From: Prevotella sp. CAG:485
GTDB taxonomy: Bacteria > Bacteroidota > Bacteroidia > Bacteroidales > Muribaculaceae
Length of the DNA: 19,429 bases
Direction: 5' to 3'
Assembly: GCA_000437495.1 (NCBI GenBank)
Contig: FR897850.1
Span: forward strand, 1 to 19,429
Positions 1 through 9,349 of the stretch are shown here, in pieces (positions within the stretch are counted from its first letter, which is position 1; the number at the start of each line of letters is the position of its first letter). The notes beneath the pieces are model-generated. The model worked only from the letters and a program-made list of their open reading frames with translations, was not told the origin of the DNA and did no database searches. The position numbers were made by a program, and so were the translations under genes.

Positions 1-31
1 TCTCATAGCCATTAACTGAATATCCCTAAGT

Positions 32-226
32 ATGTACTCCGAAACGGACATGAGCTATGGAGAAATAGCCGAAGTAAATGGGATTCAATGGCGCACAGTT
101 GCGTATATTATTCGTAACTTCGCGTCTGAATTACCCCAAATAGCGGTTATGCGAAAGAAAAAGAAAGACATCAGCAGCGAAGATTACGATGCACTGAGAG
201 CCGAAGTTACACGGCTGAGAATGTAA
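32..226 (+). pseudogene. IS3-type transposase orfA remnant
   Basis: The frame encodes 64 residues that look like the middle of the small helix-turn-helix protein (OrfA) of IS3-family elements: a helix-turn-helix-like stretch (SYGEIAEVNGIQWRTVAYII), a basic linker (MRKKKKD), then the start of the leucine-zipper-like coiled coil (EDYDALRAEVTRLR). OrfA proteins normally continue for several more heptads and are followed by OrfB with a DDE catalytic core; here a stop falls right after the first heptads and no OrfB is visible. An in-frame stop at 17-19 lies just before the first ATG, so the 5' part is also decayed or outside the frame. It is therefore most likely a dead fragment. The family call rests on remembered resemblance only; an unrelated small HTH protein is possible. 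Confidence 0.45.
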
Positions 227-281
227 CTTGTCCCCGTATCTCACGTTGGTATATCCATTCGTGTAAAGTCATATGCGTCAT
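207..281 (-). pseudogene. Truncated 5' end of a gene, possibly an AbiEi-type antitoxin
   Basis: Twenty-four codons start at the ATG at 281 (a second in-frame ATG is at 272) and stop at 207, exactly where the IS-like remnant begins on the other strand. The peptide contains LHEWIYQREIRGQVTFSAV, which resembles the winged-helix N-terminus of Bacteroidetes type IV antitoxins of the AbiEi family (pattern xxxWIxxREIRGxxTFSxxEV). The conserved pattern stops at the junction, as expected if insertion or deletion removed the rest. It has an A-rich stretch before the ATG, typical of Bacteroidetes starts, and a good promoter upstream. The family assignment is from memory and weak, because only 24 residues remain; it may instead be a chance ORF. 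Confidence 0.35.
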
Positions 282-292
282 TTTTATTGCAG

Positions 293-315
293 TTTTCAAC
301 AATAATTGTTAAAAA
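293..315. promoter_or_regulatory. Palindrome in leader of truncated gene, possible operator
   Basis: The core AACAATAATTGTT (298-310) is a perfect inverted repeat around a central base, and flanking TTTT/AAAA runs extend the symmetry to 293-315 with one mismatched pair. It lies between the promoter (333-364) and the ATG at 281, where a repressor could block transcription. Antitoxins often autoregulate through such repeats, so an operator role fits, but this is inference. Confidence 0.35.
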
Positions 316-332
316 TTGCAACTTTTACGCTG

Positions 333-364
333 CAAAGATAACTAATTTTATTTTGCCGAACAAA
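333..364 (-). promoter_or_regulatory. Bacteroidetes-type promoter reading leftward
   Basis: On the minus strand TTTG (364-361) is followed after 20 bases by TATCTTTG (340-333). This matches the known Bacteroidetes primary sigma-factor promoter (TTTG, about 19-21 bases, TAnnTTTG) without mismatch. It would drive the truncated 24-codon frame at 281-207 with a leader of about 45 bases. Confidence 0.6.
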
Positions 365-520
365 TAAATGATTGACGCGCAAAATCCCGCTTACAAATAA
401 AAATCATTTCTGTTTCTACTTTGTTTCTTGTTTCAAAGAAATTTTAGTTTAGTTCACTGATATTCAGCTTACTGTTACAAAGATTCGGGGTTAGAGCCTA
501 CTTTCTGACGTGTCAGAGCA

Positions 521-1844
521 TTAGAAAGACAGTTGGAAGAGGACGTCTATGCGGTCTGCGCAGGCGTGCCGGTGGTTGAAGTTCTGTCGTTTGCCCCAGA
601 TATATTCCGCTCCTACCTGCAGGCGTGTGGTGATGTTCCAGAACATGTTCACAGCGCCATAGAGCCCGTATTTGTAATCGGTGGGCAGCACTCGCTTCGA
701 GGGCATATAGCGCGCCTCGCTCAGGGTGATGGCCGAGAAAACGTTCTTGCTGAAATAATACTGAGCGCCAAGTGCCAGCGACCAGGTGAAGGGTGCATAC
801 ATCTCTCCCCTCTTGTCGAGGTCGCTTATCAGGTCATATCCCGCCACACCAAGGTCGTTGCTGTAACTGCTGATACCCTGTCCCACGTTGGCTATGGCGA
901 ATAGGGTCAGGGGTCTCGACACTTGTGTTACGCTGCTGAGCTGCACTCCCCAGCCCATTTTGCTATGGTTTGTGGCATTGACCAAGTCTCTGTAAGTGAG
1001 CACGCGCATTATGCCCGACAAACGCAGATGACTCCCTCTGCCATGCTCAAACTGCAGAAAGGCCGCCACATCAGGCACATAGGCGTTCTGCTTAGCCACC
1101 GTGGAGTCAACGCCCTGGATACCGAAACTCGGCATTTCAACCGACACTGCCACTTTCCAATGTTTGCGGAAATCGTGAAGCCAGCGCACCAGTGTTGTGG
1201 TATGTCCAATCTTGCCGTTTTGGCCGCCGCCGTCTATCACGGGAATCTCGGCTGCCGGGTCGGAGAAAGTAGATTTGGCATAACCCACGGTCCAGTCTCT
1301 GAAGGTGACGTATGCCTTTTTCAGCTTGAAGTCTATGTTATTATAGCCCGAGAATCCGCCTTCTATATAAGCCATGAACTTGCCGGCCTTGGTGTTGCCG
1401 AGCAGTGTCAGGAAGATGGATGTGCCCGACGGCGATGCTCCTAAGTTGCGTTTATTGGCATCATCTTTCGGCACGGCTATTTCGTATGGGTGGAAATCCG
1501 TGTCATCTATGGTGCCGTTCCAGTCATACCAGCCTTTCACCTGAACTTGTGCGCCCATGCCTAAAGCCAGGATAGCGTCGCGGCTCATGAACATAAACGA
1601 TGGAGCCTCTGGGTCTTGTAAAATGGCGAAACTGGTCCATATAGAACTGTCGCAGCAGCAGGTCCACCGAATCGCGGCCTGCTGTTGAGGCTCCTATCAC
1701 GCGCACTGTCTTCAGCATGTCTTGCCGGTGTTGCAGCCGGTAGCTTTGGGCTGTGTCGGCTTCCTCAGCGGTCTCAGCCTGCGCCGTAAATATTGCTGAT
1801 GCTGCAAGCAGCAGCACAACGATTTTCAGTATATGTGTTTTCAT
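521..1844 (-). pseudogene. DcaP-like outer-membrane porin, frameshifted
   Basis: The first part (1844 to about 1620) encodes a signal peptide (MKTHILKIVVLLLAASAIFTAQA) and a short linker ending DQFRHF. The second part (about 1618 to 521) continues as QDPEAPSFMFMSRDAIL and then a long run of alternating beta-strand-like segments, ending in LFQLSF. The terminal Phe is typical of outer-membrane barrels sorted by BamA. The phrase FRHFQDPEAP..FMFMS is characteristic of DcaP-like porins of Bacteroidales, so the two parts belong together as a protein of about 440 residues. One extra base at 1619-1623 breaks the frame, next to a run of four A's. It may be a real null mutation, phase variation or a sequencing error. 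It lies 37 bases after the DUF3108 gene and is probably co-transcribed with it. Confidence 0.75.
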
Positions 1845-1881
1845 AGTGCAAAAGGGATTAATTCTTTAGGGCTGATTGCTG

Positions 1882-2646
1882 TTATATGTCTATCAGATAG
1901 CATTTTACCTTACCCACGGGCAGCTCACCCTCCAACTGATACGGCACATAAGGAGCTTTGGTGGAAATCCATGTGTCCATATTGGCACTTGAGGTCTTTC
2001 CGCCGTCGTCCGTAAAATTAAACCGCAGATGCAGGGCAGTGACTTTCTTTCCGGAACGCAGCTTCAGGGTCTGCTGACCCAGATTGCGTATGGTGATGAA
2101 TTCGGCATGAGAGCCGGAAAATATCACCCGTCGGATGCTTCTTCCTTTGGGCAGACGTGAATAGTCGTAGGTGCGCAGGAAATAGAATATGCTCAGCATG
2201 TCGTATGCCTCATACTTTGTCGAGAAGTTCTTGCGGGTAACTTTTGTCTTGCCATTGCGCACTTTTGTGCGGTGAACGTTGGCTTTGATGGTGCCTCCGC
2301 TGTATGTGTAAGTGATTATGTCGCGATTGTATTTGCCGCCCTCATGCGATATTTTCTCATAGCGTGTGGGGCGCAGTTCGCGCACTGTCATCGTGGCGCG
2401 CAAGGTGTCGCGAACCTGGAAAATCTTGTCGGCCCAGGGTTTGGTCTTTGCCGTGAGTACGGCTTGATAATTGCTACCGTGGCTACGAAGGCTCAGGGTT
2501 GCTTCGCCGGCATCTTTATGCACCAGACCCCATTTATAGCTAATGACATAATGCAGGGTCTCGTTGCCCAAAGCTGTAGCTTTGGCCGGCACAAAATGGC
2601 ACAGAGCCATTATTATTACTAATATCGCTGCTATCTGTTTCCTCAT
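1882..2646 (-). CDS. DUF3108 domain exported protein
   Basis: The 254-residue protein has a hydrophobic signal sequence at residues 1 to about 24 (AAILVIIMALCHFVPAKA). The mature part has the DUF3108 layout: a start with LHYVISYKWGLVHKDAGEATL, a central WADKIFQVRDTLRATMT and RYEKISHEG segment, and a closing LDxW-like part (ANMDTWISTKAPYVPYQLEGEL). DUF3108 proteins are predicted beta-rich periplasmic or outer-membrane-associated proteins, possibly lipid-binding by resemblance to LolA-like folds; no biochemical role is established. The gene precedes the broken porin gene by 37 bases on the same strand, suggesting a shared transcript and an envelope role. No good promoter match was found in the 230 bases upstream. 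Confidence 0.8.
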   Translation of the reverse strand: MRKQIAAILVIIMALCHFVPAKATALGNETLHYVISYKWGLVHKDAGEATLSLRSHGSNYQAVLTAKTKPWADKIFQVRDTLRATMTVRELRPTRYEKISHEGGKYNRDIITYTYSGGTIKANVHRTKVRNGKTKVTRKNFSTKYEAYDMLSIFYFLRTYDYSRLPKGRSIRRVIFSGSHAEFITIRNLGQQTLKLRSGKKVTALHLRFNFTDDGGKTSSANMDTWISTKAPYVPYQLEGELPVGKVKCYLIDI

Positions 2647-2726
2647 AACCGATTGCTGTTTACTTTGTACTATAAAAGGTACTCTGTTCTATCTGAAAAG
2701 CTATCTGATTTACAAACTGTATTTTC

Positions 2727-2751
2727 AAAAAGTCCCCTCCGACTGATTTTT
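2727..2751. terminator. Weak hairpin with U runs on both sides
   Basis: AGTC (2731-2734) pairs with GACT (2741-2744). The hairpin is flanked by AAAA on the left and ATTTTT on the right, so it would be followed by a U run in either direction. On the minus strand it could end transcription from thioredoxin before the DUF3108 gene. The stem is only four pairs plus A-U extension, so the call is tentative. Confidence 0.3.
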
Positions 2752-2799
2752 CAATGAGCCGAAGAGGACAGTTTTTTCTCCTTTTGCCGACTCTCTGTT

Positions 2800-2880
2800 T
2801 TACTTGGGTGTAAATTTGAGGCTTGTCGGCTTTTTCTTCCCCATGTCAATAGCATCAACATCGGGATTTTCCGGGTTTAG
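2800..2880 (-). other. Coding-like tail downstream of thioredoxin
   Basis: In the frame that ends at a stop at 2802-2800, the minus strand reads LLNPENPDVDAIDMG followed by KKKPTSLKFTPK. The composition is protein-like rather than random, with a Pro/Asp-rich part and a basic end. The open stretch extends up to 2919 within the thioredoxin gene but has no ATG, GTG or TTG until the internal Met, which would give a 14-residue basic peptide. It may be the decayed 3' end of a lost gene or a very small protein. I do not recognise it. Confidence 0.25.
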
Positions 2881-3176
2881 AAGTATTGATGCAACACCTG
2901 AATGAGGTCGTTTGCAGGCTTATAGCCCGACTCGCGCCACTTCAGCTCGCCATCTTTGAAAATCATCAGAGTAGGCACGCTGCGCACCTGATAGGCGGCG
3001 GCAGCACGGCGGTTTTCATCAATATCTATTTTTATGATTCTTATCTTGTCGCCCTCTTTCTGTGCCACTTCTTCAAGCACCGGATGCATCATTTTGCAAG
3101 GTCCGCACCATGTGGCAAAGAAATCTACCAATACGGGTTTATCGCCCGAAATGATATCTTTAAATGATTCAGCCAT
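2877..3176 (-). CDS. trxA: Thioredoxin
   Basis: This 99-residue protein is a single complete thioredoxin domain. It has the redox motif WCGPC with cysteines 24 and 27, the preceding VDFFATW strand, and the cis-proline loop RSVPT with Pro68. Length and motif match classical cytoplasmic thioredoxins, which reduce protein disulfides and are recharged by thioredoxin reductase; no reductase gene is in the window. There is no signal peptide, so it acts in the cytoplasm. The gene stands alone, 230 bases from DUF3108 and 274 bases from mutB, so it probably has its own promoter, although none was clear by eye. The symbol follows the family; Bacteroidales often carry several thioredoxin-like genes. Confidence 0.93.
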   Translation of the reverse strand: MAESFKDIISGDKPVLVDFFATWCGPCKMMHPVLEEVAQKEGDKIRIIKIDIDENRRAAAAYQVRSVPTLMIFKDGELKWRESGYKPANDLIQVLHQYF

Positions 3177-3323
3177 TGTTATGTGTGTTTTATTTGTCTT
3201 TGTCTATATAACGCTCCAAATCTTTCTTTGTTTCAGTATGGCAGACAACACCCTCAATTACCCACACATATAACACACACCAATACACTTAGCCATGAAT
3301 CGTCGCCGAGCTGATAAATAACG

Positions 3324-3368
3324 CAACAGGGGCTGAGCCGTAAGTGAGTTACAACACAGCCTCTGTTG
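3324..3368. terminator. Strong hairpin downstream of mutB
   Basis: CAACAGGGGCTG (3324-3335) and CAGCCTCTGTTG (3357-3368) form a 12-pair stem with a 21-base loop. Read on the plus strand, the one imperfect pair is a G-U wobble and the stem is followed by TCTTTTAT. On the minus strand that pair is A-C and no U run follows. It lies about 80 bases after the mutB stop, the right place for a minus-strand terminator or a barrier to transcript decay, though the U run favours the plus strand, where no upstream gene is known. Confidence 0.45.
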
Positions 3369-3450
3369 TCTTTTATCTAAGCTTTATGCTTGATTGCTTG
3401 CTCTGGGTGCATCGGCCTGTCGGCAAATGCTCTCAAAAGTAGCCACCAAA

Positions 3451-5592
<2,142 letters not shown>

Positions 5593-5608
5593 TGTGCTTT
5601 CTCCCTCC

Positions 5609-7474
5609 TTATTTCAGCAGTTTGGCGTTGAAGTTTACAAGCGTGTCAAGCACGTTGACGCGAACATGGATGAAGTGTTCTATGCCCAGAGCTTTCAGCT
5701 CGTCGGTGCATGCCGGGTTGCCTGCTACGGCAAACATGGCGCGGCCGTTGAGATACTTGAATGCTGCAGGTGCATATTCGGCATATTCGTCGTCGCTTGA
5801 GCAGAGCACTACAACGTCGGCGCCCTTTTCCATAGCGGCGTCAATGCCCTGTTCTACGGTGTCGAAGCCAATGTTGTCTATAATCTCATAACCGGCGCAG
5901 CCGAAGAAGTTGGCCGAGAACTGGGCACGAGCCAGACGCATGGCCAGGTTGCCGATGGTGAGCATGAATACCTTCGGACGTTTGCCTGAACGCTCGGTGT
6001 CCAGACGAAGCTGCTCGAACTGGCTGGCAGCGCGGTCGAAGATGAGCCAGTCAACGGCGCCATCCTGAACATCCTGCTTGTCGGAGCAGCCGCAGCCGCA
6101 TGAGCAGGCGTCATTCTCAATCTTGTCAAGCGCTTTCTCGTTGAAGTTCGGGAACTGGTTGGTGCCCAGCAGATTCTCTTTGCGACGGGCAACATCCACG
6201 TGGCGCTTCACGCCGCTGGCGTTAATGTCTTTCTGCACCTCGCCCTTGCGGAGCATGGCCAGGAAGCCGCCTTCCTCTTCCACTTTGTTGAAAATCTTCC
6301 AGGCCACATCGGCGATGCTCACCGTCAGAGTCTCAATGTAGTAAGAGCCGCCGGCCGGGTCAACGACCTTGTTCAGATGGCTCTCTTCGCGCAGCAGAAG
6401 CTGCTGGTTGCGGGCTATGCGCTCGCTGAACTCGTCCGGACGTTTGTACTGCAGGTCAAACGGCAGAGTCTCTATGGAGTTCACACATGCCAGAGCGGCC
6501 GACATCGTCTCCGTCATGGAGCGAAGCAGGTTGACGTGTGCGTCGTATATTGTCTGGTTGAACTGGCTGGTAGTGGCGTGAGCGAACATCTTGGCGCTCT
6601 CGTCGTCTGCCTTGTAGGCGCGAACTATCTCGGCCCAGAGCATACGGGCGGCGCGGAACTTGGCTATCTCCATGAAATAGTTCGACGAGATGCCCATGTT
6701 GAATTTGATGCGGCGAGCCACCTCATCGGCGCTGCGGCCGGCTTCGGTGAGCAGTGTCATCCATTCAGCACCCCATGCCAGAGCATATCCAAGCTCCTGA
6801 GTGATGAAAGCACCTGCGTTGCAGAACATTACGCTGTCAACGGGGAGGCAGCGCAGATTCTCCACATCCTTAACCACGTCGAGCAGCTCGCAGCCCATAG
6901 CGGCGATGTCGCCCTTGAAGTCGAGGCCGTGACGAAGCAGACGTTTGAACGGGTTGAAGCTGATGGAGCCGCGGAAGGTCTTCTGTGCATTCTTGCCGGC
7001 TATGTAAGCCACAAGCAGCTTGGCCACCTCAATGGCTTTGCGCGGGCAGCAGTCGATGTTGATTTCAATCTTCTCAATGTCGATGTCTTTGAGCAGAGCC
7101 TCTATGAAGGCAGCGTCAACATCGCCTTTCAGCTTGAAACCTACTGAGTCGCAGCCACGGTCAATGGCATGGCGTGCTTCGTCGTTCATCTCCGTGGCGG
7201 TAGCGCCGCAGAAGCTCTGACGGATGAGCCAGTCATTGTTATCGCGTGTGCCGCGAACAAACGGGAATTGACCGGGATATGTGTTGATGGTCGGCAGGTC
7301 TTTCACATCTTCCAACCGGTAGAAGGGCTGTACGTTGAAACCCTCGTTTGTGCGCCATACCAGTTTCTTATCGAAATCGGCGCCTTTTAAATCGGCAATG
7401 ATTTTTGCTTTCCAAGCTTCGGTGCTGGTCGGCTCAAACATGTCGAACAACTTTTCTTTCTTCTCTTCTGCCAT
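5609..7474 (-). CDS. mutA: Methylmalonyl-CoA mutase small subunit
   Basis: The 621-residue protein is the non-catalytic partner of MutB in the heterodimeric mutase. It has the same two-domain plan: a TIM barrel (about 60-440, with NMGISSNYFMEIAKFRAARMLW at 259-280 and VDPAGGSYYIETL at 371-383) and a C-terminal B12-like domain (about 500-621). The second domain lacks the DxHxxG cobalamin motif; the matching place reads MLTIGNLAMRLA. That is normal for the small subunit, which does not bind B12. The unusual part is the linker, where Cys457, Cys459, Cys461 and Cys463 form a CxCxCxC run with glycines between acidic residues. The gene is first in the mutA-mutB operon, with a promoter about 110 bases upstream. 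Confidence 0.95.
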   Translation of the reverse strand: MAEEKKEKLFDMFEPTSTEAWKAKIIADLKGADFDKKLVWRTNEGFNVQPFYRLEDVKDLPTINTYPGQFPFVRGTRDNNDWLIRQSFCGATATEMNDEARHAIDRGCDSVGFKLKGDVDAAFIEALLKDIDIEKIEINIDCCPRKAIEVAKLLVAYIAGKNAQKTFRGSISFNPFKRLLRHGLDFKGDIAAMGCELLDVVKDVENLRCLPVDSVMFCNAGAFITQELGYALAWGAEWMTLLTEAGRSADEVARRIKFNMGISSNYFMEIAKFRAARMLWAEIVRAYKADDESAKMFAHATTSQFNQTIYDAHVNLLRSMTETMSAALACVNSIETLPFDLQYKRPDEFSERIARNQQLLLREESHLNKVVDPAGGSYYIETLTVSIADVAWKIFNKVEEEGGFLAMLRKGEVQKDINASGVKRHVDVARRKENLLGTNQFPNFNEKALDKIENDACSCGCGCSDKQDVQDGAVDWLIFDRAASQFEQLRLDTERSGKRPKVFMLTIGNLAMRLARAQFSANFFGCAGYEIIDNIGFDTVEQGIDAAMEKGADVVVLCSSDDEYAEYAPAAFKYLNGRAMFAVAGNPACTDELKALGIEHFIHVRVNVLDTLVNFNAKLLK

Positions 7475-7580
7475 TTCTCAAAACAGCTTTTCTATGAGTA
7501 TTTGTAAGGTTATTTATCACTTTTACTCCCCTCGCTCTCGCCTCTTTCAAGCAAGAAACGACGGGGGCGGTTTGCGACTA

Positions 7581-7611
7581 CAAAGTTACAAAAATCTTAT
7601 CACCCCCACAA
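7581..7611 (-). promoter_or_regulatory. Promoter of mutA-mutB
   Basis: On the minus strand TTG (7611-7609) precedes TAACTTTG (7588-7581) by 20 bases, matching the Bacteroidetes promoter pattern TTG/TAnnTTTG. Transcription would start near 7574 and leave a leader of about 100 bases before the mutA ATG at 7474. I saw no cobalamin riboswitch B12 box in that leader. Confidence 0.6.
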
Positions 7612-7653
7612 GTATTTTAAGAAAATATTCAGCTCCCGACCCCTTTATGCCCA

Positions 7654-7734
7654 ATGCCACAAACCATGTCAGACCTTATGCCGCAAAAGATGTCAGACCC
7701 TTTGCCGCAAAAATTGTCATCTCCGGTGTCTTAA
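7654..7734 (+). repeat. Tandem repeat of 24-base units with an open frame
   Basis: Three direct 24-base units run from 7654 to 7725, and a partial, degenerate copy precedes them near 7636-7653. Units 1 and 2 match at 20 of 24 positions and units 2 and 3 at 17 of 24. On the plus strand they are in frame from the ATG at 7654 to a stop at 7732-7734, giving the eight-residue units MPQTMSDL, MPQKMSDP and LPQKLSSP, then VS. The repeat sits between ftsE and the mutA promoter and its stop overlaps the ftsE stop. Translation is unproven; a non-coding minisatellite is at least as likely. Confidence 0.6.
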
Positions 7735-8399
7735 CCCGCCAGTGATTTGTCGGTGATGGTAATGGAGCGGGCCGACAGGGTCTGCACAAGCTGGTGATTG
7801 TGGGTGGCCATGAGCACGGCTTGTCCGCGCGCCGGAAGGCTGTGAAGCAGTCGGGCAATCATCATACCGCTTTCGGGGTCGAGGTTGCCGGTGGGTTCGT
7901 CGGCAATGAGCAGCTTGGGTTTGTTGAGCAACGCGCGCGCTATGGCCACTCGCTGTTGTTCGCCGCCGCTCAGCTCGTGAGGCATCTTATAGCCGCTGTC
8001 CGGCAGTCCGACCAGTTCCAGCACCTGCGCCACGCGCTGACGTCTCTCTGCTTCGCCTCGCCAGCCGGTGGCTCGCAGCACAAAGTCAAGGTTCTGTTCG
8101 GCCGACATCTCCTGAAGCAACTTGAAATCCTGGAACACTATACCCAGACGCCTGCGCAGCATCGCCACATCGCGGTGGCGCAACCCAATCATGTCAAAGC
8201 CAAGCACATGGGCTTTCTTCCCCGACTCTATAGGTATTTCGGCATACAGGCTCTGCAGAAGGGTACTCTTGCCGCTGCCCACTTTGCCCAGCAGATACAC
8301 AAACTCGCCCTGCGTCATGCTGAAGTCGATGTTGCGCAGCACTACTCTCTCGCCCTGAGCCAATGTAACGCCCCGGTAATCTATCACTCTGTCGGCCAT
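7731..8399 (-). CDS. ftsE: FtsE-like ABC transporter ATPase
   Basis: The 222-residue protein is a single ABC ATPase domain. It has Walker A GKVGSGKST (38-46), Q-loop Gln90 in GIVFQDFKLL, signature LSGGEQQR (143-150), Walker B LLIADEP (163-169) followed by TGNLDPE, and the H-loop His200. The FQDFKLL and GNLDP phrases and the length are those of FtsE, which with the membrane protein FtsX controls peptidoglycan hydrolases at the division septum. No ftsX is next to it; in many Bacteroidetes ftsX is elsewhere, so the partner is probably at another locus. Its start overlaps the end of miaA by 16 bases, indicating translation coupling and membership in the proS-miaA operon. A LolD/MacB-type ATPase is the main alternative. 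Confidence 0.85.
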   Translation of the reverse strand: MADRVIDYRGVTLAQGERVVLRNIDFSMTQGEFVYLLGKVGSGKSTLLQSLYAEIPIESGKKAHVLGFDMIGLRHRDVAMLRRRLGIVFQDFKLLQEMSAEQNLDFVLRATGWRGEAERRQRVAQVLELVGLPDSGYKMPHELSGGEQQRVAIARALLNKPKLLIADEPTGNLDPESGMMIARLLHSLPARGQAVLMATHNHQLVQTLSARSITITDKSLAG

Positions 8400-9349
8400 A
8401 ATTCCTGATTTTTCTGTTGCAACAGTCTTGCGGCCTCCGCGGCGAACTCCTCATCGGGCATGGTTGCCGGAAGCCAGTGAATCTTGAATCCTCGCCTCTC
8501 CATGCCGCGCAGCCAGGTCATCTGCCGCTTGGCAAACTGATGTATGGCGGTCTCCAGACCCTTCTCCATCTCGCTGCGGGTAATCTTGCCGGTTACGAAC
8601 AGGGTTATGAACTTATATTCGAGGCCGTAATAAATCAAATCGTCGGGTCTGACGCCCTGAGCAATCAGTTTTTCCACCTCTGCGGTCATCCCTTCGGCAA
8701 ACCGTTTCTCAAGCCGCCGGGAGATGCGTCTGCGCCGCTCGTCGCGGTCCAAATCGAGGGCTATCAGCACATGCTCCACAGGCTTTACCTGCGTGCGGTC
8801 GCGCAGCCGGTTTTGCTCCGGATGATGCAGATAATAATCCTCTATCTCTATGCCTCTCAAAGCTCTTTCGCGGGTGTCGGTGTCAGTTGTATTGTGCAGT
8901 TTCTTCATGTTGCCCAACAACTCCGCCAATTCCTCCAGGCTCTTGTCGGCGAGGCTTTGCCGCAGTTCCTCATTCACGGGAATGTCGGGCATCCTCACTC
9001 CATCGAGGGCGTGCTCCACATACATTCCTGTGCCTCCGCAAAGCACAGGCACTTTTCCGCGCTGCCGCACTTCTCGCTCGGCCGCGTCATAGTCGCTGAG
9101 AAATTCCTGAAGATTATATTTGTATCCGGCTTGGCGTATGTCTATGAGATGATACCTCACCGGCTCGCTGCCGCCTTCCCTGTACTCGTCAAGGTCTTTG
9201 CCTGTGCCGATGTCCATGCCGCGATACACCTGCCGCGAGTCGGCACTGATAATCTCGCCCTCAACGGCACGAGCCGCCGCCACAGCTTTGCGTGTCTTGC
9301 CGCTTGCCGTGGGACCGGTAATGGCCAATACGACTCCTGAATACTTCAC
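8384..9349 (-). CDS. miaA: tRNA dimethylallyltransferase
   Basis: MiaA transfers a dimethylallyl group from DMAPP to the N6 of A37 in tRNAs that read codons starting with U, the first step to the ms2i6A modification. I chose the GTG at 9349-9347, which gives 321 residues beginning MKYSGVVLAITGPTASGKT; the only upstream in-frame ATG would add 33 residues with no family resemblance and a large overlap with the previous gene. The P-loop GPTASGKT is at 12-19 and the substrate motif SADSRQVYRGMDIGTGK follows at about 35-51; GKVPVLCGGTGMYVEHALDG and the C-terminal RQMTWLRG match the family. The GTG overlaps the TGA of the preceding membrane-protein gene by four bases (GTGA), and the 3' end overlaps ftsE. 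Confidence 0.95.
   Translation of the reverse strand: MKYSGVVLAITGPTASGKTRKAVAAARAVEGEIISADSRQVYRGMDIGTGKDLDEYREGGSEPVRYHLIDIRQAGYKYNLQEFLSDYDAAEREVRQRGKVPVLCGGTGMYVEHALDGVRMPDIPVNEELRQSLADKSLEELAELLGNMKKLHNTTDTDTRERALRGIEIEDYYLHHPEQNRLRDRTQVKPVEHVLIALDLDRDERRRRISRRLEKRFAEGMTAEVEKLIAQGVRPDDLIYYGLEYKFITLFVTGKITRSEMEKGLETAIHQFAKRQMTWLRGMERRGFKIHWLPATMPDEEFAAEAARLLQQKNQELWPTE

Noticed and set aside
501..530. Terminator after the porin gene (TCTGAC/GTCAGA palindrome at 505-518)
   Set aside because: The two-base loop is too tight for the full stem and no U run follows.
6200..7147. Long plus-strand open frame (315 residues) opposite mutA
   Set aside because: It is a shadow of mutA with no recognisable motif.
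7475..7580. Cobalamin riboswitch in the mutA leader
   Set aside because: It would make sense for a B12 enzyme, but the leader is only about 100 bases and lacks a recognisable B12 box.
7654..7725. CRISPR array
   Set aside because: The 24-base units are directly adjacent with no spacers and no cas genes are present.
8417..9340. Long plus-strand open frame (307 residues) opposite miaA
   Set aside because: It is a shadow of a well-supported gene; the translation has no family features and comes from high-GC codon bias.
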